64,000 bases of DNA from Rhipicephalus microplus (Eukaryota; Arthropoda; Arachnida; Ixodida; Ixodidae), in assembly GCF_043290135.1 (NCBI RefSeq), contig NC_134705.1, positions 93,699,239 to 93,763,238 of the forward strand. Reading direction: 5' to 3'. Position 1 is the stretch's first letter; each line of letters begins with the position of its first letter. The translations under genes were made by a program, and so were the position numbers. Below the pieces are notes generated by a model. It was not told the origin of the DNA. It ran no database searches and saw only the letters and a list, made by a program, of their open reading frames with translations. Shown in pieces: positions 58,201 through 64,000 of this stretch.

Positions 58201-58781
58201 ATGGCCTCACCGAACGCTTTAACCGCACCCTCGGCGACATGCTTTCTATGTACGTCGCTGCCAACCACACTAATTAGGATAATATACTGCCCTTCGTCAC
58301 CTACGTCTACAACACCGCCCCTCAGAGCACACCTGGTTTTTCACCTTTCTACTTGCTGTACGGAAGGCACCCGTCGCACACAATGGACACGATACTCCCG
58401 TACACGCCAGATCAATCTGAGTGTACACCTATTTCCGAGACAGCCAGGCTTGCTGAAGAGTGTCGCGAGCTTGCCAAGACTTTTACGACGCAAGAGCAAG
58501 AGCGGCAGAAGAGTATTCGTGATGGCTCCACCACTTCTGAGCCCACGTTCCTTCCTGGTGCGCTTGTATGGCTCTCGATCCCGACCTCTGCAGCTGTCCT
58601 CTCTTCCAAACCACGTCCCAAATACGAAGGCCCCTACCGTGTCATCGAGCGCACCTCACCCGTCAACTATCTGATCGAACCCGTTGAACAATCTTCGGAC
58701 ATGCGCCGCCATGGGCGCGACATCGTCAACGTGGAGCGCCTGAAGGCTTATTATTACCCGCTCATAGTAACAAGCTGTTAG
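55222..58781 (+). pseudogene. Element C pol: protease, RT, RNase H, integrase (broken, YLND)
   Basis: Protease has ALIDTGAAVSV (DTG 55349-55357) and a rare DVILEWDFL. One extra T in the run at 55848-55853 shifts the frame; the frame from 55884 on is then open. RT has [12 protein letters not shown] and [14 protein letters not shown], but CYLNDVIVF replaces the CYLDD of A, E and F (Asn codon 56637-56639). RNase H has [12 protein letters not shown] intact. TGA at 57525-57527 replaces Trp (element A reads KDPWIASLF). Integrase has HHCC, D, D35E residues and NGLTERF. TAG at 58275-58277 replaces Trp in NHTNWD. The last part, 58353-58781, has the GPYRV module and ends AYYYPLIVTSC. Confidence 0.92.
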
Positions 58782-58817
58782 GTCGCCAGGCGGCTCCCTC
58801 TTCGACCCCGGGGTAAT

Positions 58818-58978
58818 TGTAGCGAAGCCTCCGAACTCGGAAATGGGTCGAGCTCTTCAGTACCCTCTAGTGGGGCTACCCAACAAGGACGCCGCTCGCG
58901 CTGAGAGCCCGTGCTTGGCTGTGACTGTCGTCATTGTATATTCTCGCTCTTTGCCGGCCGGCTAATAAACGCCTAAAG
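58818..58978 (+). repeat. Element C 3' LTR
   Basis: TGTAGCGAAGCCTCCG...ATAAACGCC, with about six differences and an extra GGCC near 58957 relative to the 5' copy. The right end is within one or two bases of 58978. GGGGTAAT precedes it, as GGGGCAAAT precedes the LTR of A. Confidence 0.88.

Positions 58979-58979
<1 letters not shown>

Positions 58980-59034
<55 letters not shown>
58980..59034. repeat. (TA)n microsatellite between C and the MITE-like element
   Basis: About 55 bp of TA repeats. Confidence 0.93.
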
Positions 59035-59040
<6 letters not shown>

Positions 59041-59152
59041 TAAAAAGAAGACACACGTCGACAAACAGAAAGGTTGCTTTACGTTTAGGCCGTGGGACCG
59101 GCCTTCGTCAGAAGTCAGAATACCGTCGACGTGTGTCTTCTTTTTATTCATA
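59035..59152. mobile_element. 118-bp MITE-like palindromic element
   Basis: The left arm 59035-59062 (starting TATGAATAAAAAGAAGAC) and the right arm 59125-59152 are perfect reverse complements over 28 bp, around a 62-bp spacer. Both ends begin or end with TA and sit beside (TA)n, as for a TA-targeting DNA transposon (Tc1/mariner-type TSD), but this is inference. A half copy lies at 53600-53638. No coding capacity. Confidence 0.8.
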
Positions 59153-59187
59153 CTATTTACCGGCGTCCAAGAGTTTATTCCCAGCAA

Positions 59188-59190
<3 letters not shown>

Positions 59191-59235
<45 letters not shown>
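59191..59235. repeat. (TA)n microsatellite, left flank of element F
   Basis: About 45 bp of TA. Element F begins at its right end. Confidence 0.95.
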
Positions 59236-59237
<2 letters not shown>

Positions 59238-59418
59238 ATACGTGTATGGAACTGTCGCACTGACACAGCTGAATTAGCACCCAAATGAAGAAGACGACAA
59301 CGTGGTTGTAGTGGGTTGGACTCTGAAGCTTCCCCCCCCCCCCGTTGGCCTGCTTGACTGTGCGCTCTCTAAGCCGTTAGCAAGACCAGCTCTCGGTGAA
59401 TAAATCTTCCCCGTAACA
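59236..59418 (+). repeat. Element F 5' LTR
   Basis: TGATACGTGTATGG...CCCCGTAACA with a C run at about 59331-59343 and GAATAAATC (polyadenylation signal) at about 59398-59406. Confidence 0.85.
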
Positions 59419-59423
59419 TCTTT

Positions 59424-59440
59424 TGGTGGAAGGTGCGGGG
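59424..59440 (+). promoter_or_regulatory. Element F primer-binding site
   Basis: TGGTGGAAGGTGCGGGG, five bases after the LTR. Confidence 0.75.
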
Positions 59441-59497
59441 TCTTCACACAACCCGGCTCTGGATCTCCGCAGTGGACGCAAGCTTTGTCCAGCCGCG

Positions 59498-60750
59498 ATG
59501 CCTGAAACTGACACTGAGGCCTCGCCATCCGCGCCGGCTCCATCACCTGTGATTCCCCCCCATCTTCTCGATCCTGGCACGTTTTCCGGGACGGACAGCA
59601 TGGACGTCGAAGAATGGCTCGCATTATTCGAGCGCGTCAGCAAGCACTACAGGTGGGACGAAACGCTTATGCTGGCAAATATTCTATTCTACCTACGTGG
59701 TACGGCACGCGCCTGGTATGAGACGCATGAAGAAGAATTAACCAGCTGGGACACATGCAAGCAAAAGCTTCGCGATTTGTTCGGTCGGTCAGTTGCTCAT
59801 CAGATGGCAGCCAGGCAGGAACTCGCGTCGCGTGTTCAATCATCGACGGAGTCGTACGTCACGTACATCCAAGACGTACTGGCACTGTGCCGGAAGACGG
59901 ACAAAAACATGTCAGAGGCGGACAAGATCAGCAACGTGTTGAAAGGCATTGCTGATGATGCTTTCAACATACTAATGTGCAAGAACTGCACCACTGTCGA
60001 CTCCATCACATCTGAATGCCGGCGATTTGAGCAAGCTAAAAGCAGGCGAATCACCCACGAAATCGCGAGACTACCAAACACTGCTGCGACTTCGTCTTGC
60101 GAGGATTCTGCAGCGCCCCGTTCACTTGCCCCTCCTGCCAATATCGCAAGGATTGTTCGCCAGGAGCTGGAAGCCATGGCACCCGCTTCCTATCAGCCCC
60201 CTGCGCAAGACAACTGGGCAACAGTCTCGCTTATTCAAGCCGTCGTACGTCAGGAGTTTGCTAACCTGGGCGTCCAGGTTCCCCAGCCCACCAGAATATG
60301 CCGCAGCCCATGAGCACTCCCGTCCACAACGCTGACCACCACTCTGCTCCACTTGTCGCTGCGGCAGCTTCGACTCCTCGGTTTCCACCACGCTACCGAA
60401 ATCCATCTGAGTGGCGCACGCATGATGATCGACCAATCTGCTTTTCTTGCTCTCGAGTTGGGCACATCTCCCGCCATTGCCGCAACAAGTCGTATTTCCG
60501 GCCAAGCTTTCGTAATGTAGATCGCCGTCAGGACCGCGGACACTATTCGCAACCCGGTCTACCGGATGACCATATTCTGGACCCTTCAGCTCGCCGTTCA
60601 TTTCCACGCTCCGAACCGTCCTACGCTGACGTCGTCGCCCAGAGAAACTGGTCTAGCCGCTCGCCGTCACCTCAGGGTCGGCCGTCACGCTCCCCTCAGC
60701 GCCGCCGCTCTCCGTCACCGGCTTATTCTGCCCATTCCCCGGGAAACTGA
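59498..60750 (+). pseudogene. Element F gag (2-bp duplication frameshift)
   Basis: ATG 59498 (MPETDTEASP) opens the capsid part with TFSGTDSMDVEEWLALFE, RAWYETHEEELTSW and SYVTYIQDVLALC. At 60296-60299 ATAT stands where a single AT would keep the frame; after it the zinc-knuckle frame 60298-60750 is read (CFSCSRVGHISRHC). The tail is SR-rich (RSPSPQGRPSRSPQRRRSPSP) and ends PGN-TGA at 60748-60750. The final six bases before the stop are the heart of the frameshift signal. Confidence 0.9.
60741..60750 (+). promoter_or_regulatory. Element F -1 frameshift site, GGGAAAC-TGA
   Basis: The gag codons are CCG GGA AAC TGA, so the slippery parse is G GGA AAC, the canonical X XXY YYZ heptamer. Pol reads GGG AAA CTG in the -1 frame and stays open. 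The stop codon directly follows the heptamer. No downstream structure was computed. Confidence 0.75.
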
Positions 60751-63700
60751 CGAGTGCAGCTCCTGGAGGTGGCGCTGCGTTGACGATTTGGAACGAAAAC
60801 CCTCAACCGGCTACAAATTCAAGACGCAATTTACTTCGGGTGTTCGTTGATGGCCACGCCGTTACTGCTCTAATTGACACTGGTGCCCAAGTATCTGTTA
60901 TGAGTTCTACATTTCGATCTCACCTGAAAAAGGTTCTCACACCAGCTATATTTTCTACTGTTCGAGTTGCCAACGGAAGTCGAACATCGGTGCTTGGTAT
61001 GTGCACTGCCCGCGTTACTGTTGCTGGCCACCACACTTCCGTTCTCTTCGCAGTCCTCGATGCTTGCCCACACGACGTCATCCTTGGAATTGACTTTTTA
61101 ACCGTCCACTCCGCCCTCATCGATTGTTCTACCGGTATCTTACGGCTCGAATTGCCTTTGTGCTCCGATTTCACTCCTCCAAATCGCACTCGGCTACGAT
61201 CCGTGGAGTCTCTACGGCTACCACCCCAGGCTGCTATGTACATTCCTCTTTCGCCCTTCCCGTCCATTCCTGATGGAGACTATCTGGTAGCTCCCCTTAT
61301 TGATTTGACTCTTACGCACCACATCGCACTACCACATGCTATAGTGGTTGTTGCTAACAACACGGTGCTACTTCCAGTTCTGAACTTCTCTACGTCGACC
61401 CAAGTGCTTCCCCAAGGCATCACTTTAGCCGATCTTTCCACGCTTGATGAATGTTCGATTTGTTCTTTTACACCTGACACTAAGACCATGACGAAACCTG
61501 TCATCACTTCGCAAAATAAGGCGTTCCTCGACAAAATGATATCCAGTGACCTCTTACCTTCCCAAGTTGCGGCGCTCCGGGGTGTTCTATTTTTTTACCT
61601 GGATATCTTCGACGTTGACGACCGTCCCCTGGGCCGCACAAGTGCCGTAACCCACCGCATCGACACCGGCGACGCCAGTCCACTTCACAAACGCCCTTAT
61701 CGCGTGTCACGTGCTGAGCGCCAAGTACTACAGACGGAGGTCAAGAAAATGCTCAGTAAAGACGTCATTGAGCCGTCATCGAGTCCTTGGGCCTCCCCTG
61801 TGGTCTTAGTTGAAAAGAAGGACAACACCTGGCGTTTTTGCGTCGACTATCGCCACCTGAATCGGATCACCAAGAAGGACGTTTATCCTTTACCTCGAAT
61901 CGATGATGCGCTCGACTGCCTCTACGGCGCCAACTATTTCTCGTCCCTTGACCTTCGATCCGGATATTGGCAAATTTCGGTCGACGACCGCGACCGCGAG
62001 AAGACGGCATTCATCACACCCGACGGCCTTTACCAATTCAAGGTCATGCCTTTTGATTTGTGCAATGCCCCGGCTACTTTTGAACGTATGATGGACTCTC
62101 TTCTTCGCGGTTTCAAATGGTTGACCTGCCTCTGCTATCTGGATGATGTAATAGTTTTCTTGCCCTCCTTTGAAAGCCACCTGTCTCGTCTCTCGGCAAT
62201 TCTTGACGTTTTTCGTTGCGCTTGTCTCCAACTCAATTCGTCGAAATGCTCATTTGGACGTCGGCAGATTAAACTACTCGGCCACCTTGTTGACGCCACT
62301 GGTGTTCAACCCGACCCTGACAAAGTCCGCGCAGTCCGAGAATTCCCGGTTCCGCGTTCCACACAAGAAGTTCGCAGTTTTATTGGGCTCTGCTCATATT
62401 TCCGCCGCTTTGTCTTCAATTTCGCGGATATTGCTAGACCCCTCACGGATCTCCTCAAAAAGAATGTGGCATTTTCTTGGGGAAGGGACCAAGAACATTC
62501 CTTCGCGTCGCTAATTACCGCCCTCACAGCACCACGTGTGTTGGCTCATTTTGATCCAGCGGCTCGAACAGAGCTTCGCACCGATGCAAGCGGCCATGGC
62601 ATTGGTGCTATACTCGCTCAGATACAGAATGGCACCAACCGTGTGATAGCCTACGCTAGCCGTCTTTTGTCGCAAGCGGAACAAAATTATTCCATCACTG
62701 AGCGGGAATGCTTAGCCCTCGTTTGGGCTATTGCGAAATTCCGTCCGTACTTATACGGACGTCCGTTCGCAGTCATCACGGACCATCATGCGCTTTGCTG
62801 GCTATCGACGCTTAAGGACCCTACAGAAAGACTCGGCCGATGGGCACTTCGATTACAGGAGTACACGTTCTCGGTTGTTTACAAATCTGGAAAGCTGCAC
62901 AGCGATGCTGACTGCTTATCCCGGCACCCTGTTGATCCACCTAGCTCCACTGATTTGGAATCCGATGCCTGCATTTTAGCCATCACTGACTTTCTGAACG
63001 TGGCTGACGAACAGCGCCAAGATCCATCACGGCTCACCATCATTGACCGCCTTCAATCGCGTTATGCTGACCTTTCTCTTAGCAGATACCTGCTTCAAGA
63101 CAACGTTTTGTACCGCCGCAACTTACACCCCGACGGCGCGGAACTTTTACTCGTCGTACCGCATCACCTGCGAAAGGATGTTCTGCGACAATTCCACGAC
63201 GCTCCAACTTCTGGACATCTAGGAGTCTCCAGAACTTACGACCGCATTCGACGACGAGTATTCTGGAAGGGTCGTTACCGCTCTGTTCGCCGTTACGTCA
63301 CATCTTGTGACCTCTGCCAGCGCCGAGAGAAGCCTACGACTCCCCCTGCCGGTCTACTTCAACCTATTGAAGTTCCAGCCGAGCCATTTTATCGAGTGGG
63401 GTTGGACTTGCTAGGCCCTTTTCCTACTTCTACAACTGGGAATAAATGGATTGCAGTGGCCGCAGACTATGCCACTCGGTATGCAATCACTCGAGCGCTA
63501 CCAACCAGCTGCGCAACCGACGTTGCCGACTTCCTGCTGTACGACATTATTCTCCAGCACGGCGCTCCGACTCACCTGCTCACAGACCGTGGTCGCTACT
63601 TTCTATCTCGTGTGGTTGATGATCTACTCCGATCTTGTGCTACCCGTCACAACTTCACCAAATCTTACCACCCTCAGACTAACGGGCTTACGGAGCGACT

Positions 63701-64000
63701 AAACCGCACATTGACGGACATGCTTTCCATGTATGTATCTACCGACCACACTGATTGGGACATAGCTCTTCCGTTCGTAACCTTCGCCTATAACTCCTCG
63801 CGTCATGAAACAGCGGGCTACTCCCCTTTTTATCTACTCTACGGACGTCATCCCTTACTGCCCTTCGACACACTGCTTTCATCAGACCACCCATCCTCCA
63901 CCTCGTACGCTCAGGATGCAATCACCCGTGCCCTCACGGCACGTGCGGTAGCGCGTGCACGGTTATCGTCGTCACAGACAGCACAGAAGTCTCTTTATGA
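60741..64000 (+). CDS. Element F pol: protease, RT, RNase H, integrase (open, 3' truncated by window)
   Basis: About 1,086 codons have no stop or frameshift, entered by -1 frameshifting from gag. Protease has ALIDTGAQVSV (residues 46-48, codons 60876-60884) and ILGIDFL. RT has [25 protein letters not shown] and CYLDDVIVF (62136-62147, residues 466-469), but VMPFDLC replaces the near-invariant PFGLC (Asp codon 62055-62057). RNase H has ELRTDASGHGIG with its acidic residues. Integrase has HHCC (HDAPTSGHLG, CDLCQRR), GLDLLGPF, LLTDRGRYF and NGLTERL, so D, D35E is kept. It ends in the window within the linker after the catalytic core. It is the least damaged pol in the window; the Gly-to-Asp change may still inactivate RT. 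Confidence 0.92.

Larger units (their letters stand above)
53716..58978 (+). mobile_element. Gypsy element C
   Basis: A plus-strand element of about 5.26 kb with LTRs of 158 and about 161 bp, in a (TA)n tract on both sides. Gag is intact. Pol has a 1-base insertion in a T run, two Trp-to-stop changes, and YLND instead of YLDD in RT. Gag and pol are close to element A, so A and C are two copies of one family at different ages. Confidence 0.95.
59236..64000 (+). mobile_element. Gypsy element F, partial (runs off the window)
   Basis: It has a 183-bp 5' LTR, a frameshifted gag, and pol open to the window edge. The primer-binding site is identical to that of E over 17 bases. The 3' LTR and the end of integrase are outside the window. 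Confidence 0.93.

Noticed and set aside
58782..58817. env gene between pol and the 3' LTR of Gypsy elements
   Set aside because: In A, B, C, D and E only tens of bases separate pol from the 3' LTR. F cannot be judged because its end is outside the window.
1..64000. CRISPR arrays, operons or bacterial features
   Set aside because: No direct-repeat/spacer pattern or bacterial gene layout is present; the content is eukaryotic retroelements.

Overview
The window is repeat-dominated animal DNA with no recognisable host protein-coding gene and no genuine rRNA or tRNA gene. An ixodid (hard) tick genome is the best fit. Two SINE copies have a tRNA-like head and a head-to-tail layout that match my memory of the tick family called Ruka, and several non-LTR retrotransposons share one pyrimidine-rich 3' UTR. 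The species assignment is from memory of tick repeats and was not checked against a database.

Layout. 1-4285: a decayed EN-RT-RNase H LINE (LINE-1). 4352-9657: Ty3/Gypsy element A (minus strand). 9788-19597: Gypsy element B (minus strand), split by Gypsy element D (13984-18368, plus strand). 20886-21132: a tRNA-derived SINE. 22620-28030: a near full-length LINE (LINE-2) with an intact ORF1 and a broken ORF2. 28362-29757: a tandem array with a repeat of about 150 bp, bounded by an inverted 11-bp motif. 31240-31830: an old Gypsy integrase relic. 34200-36110: a second SINE and three copies of an AGAGTAC-N3-GTACTCT palindrome. 36656-37235 and 38740-39420: 3' ends of two more LINEs. 42030-44410: a 5'-truncated LINE (LINE-3) of the LINE-2 family. 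48516-64000: three Gypsy elements in a row on the plus strand (E, C, F), separated by (TA)n tracts and a MITE-like palindrome. F runs off the window edge.

The elements work as parasites, not as a cellular pathway. Gypsy elements A, B, C, E and F form one lineage. They share short TG...CA LTRs, a primer-binding site starting TGGTGGA, a gag with one CCHC knuckle and an SR/SP-rich tail, pol in the -1 frame from gag, and insertion in (TA)n or next to ATAT. D belongs to another lineage: primer-binding site TGGCGACGAGG, a single gag-pol frame, two zinc knuckles, and 5-bp target duplications. None of the fully visible Gypsy elements has an undamaged gag-pol. F has the longest clean pol (about 3.26 kb open to the edge), but its gag is frameshifted and its RT has a PFGLC to PFDLC change.

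The most interesting signals are: D nested in B with two identical LTRs but a mutated catalytic RT motif; the shared gag-stop/-1 frameshift signature; repeated loss of catalytic aspartates in otherwise well-kept elements; the (TA)n/ATAT integration preference; the 28-bp-arm palindromic element at 59035-59152; and the recurring AGAGTAC-N3-GTACTCT palindromes.
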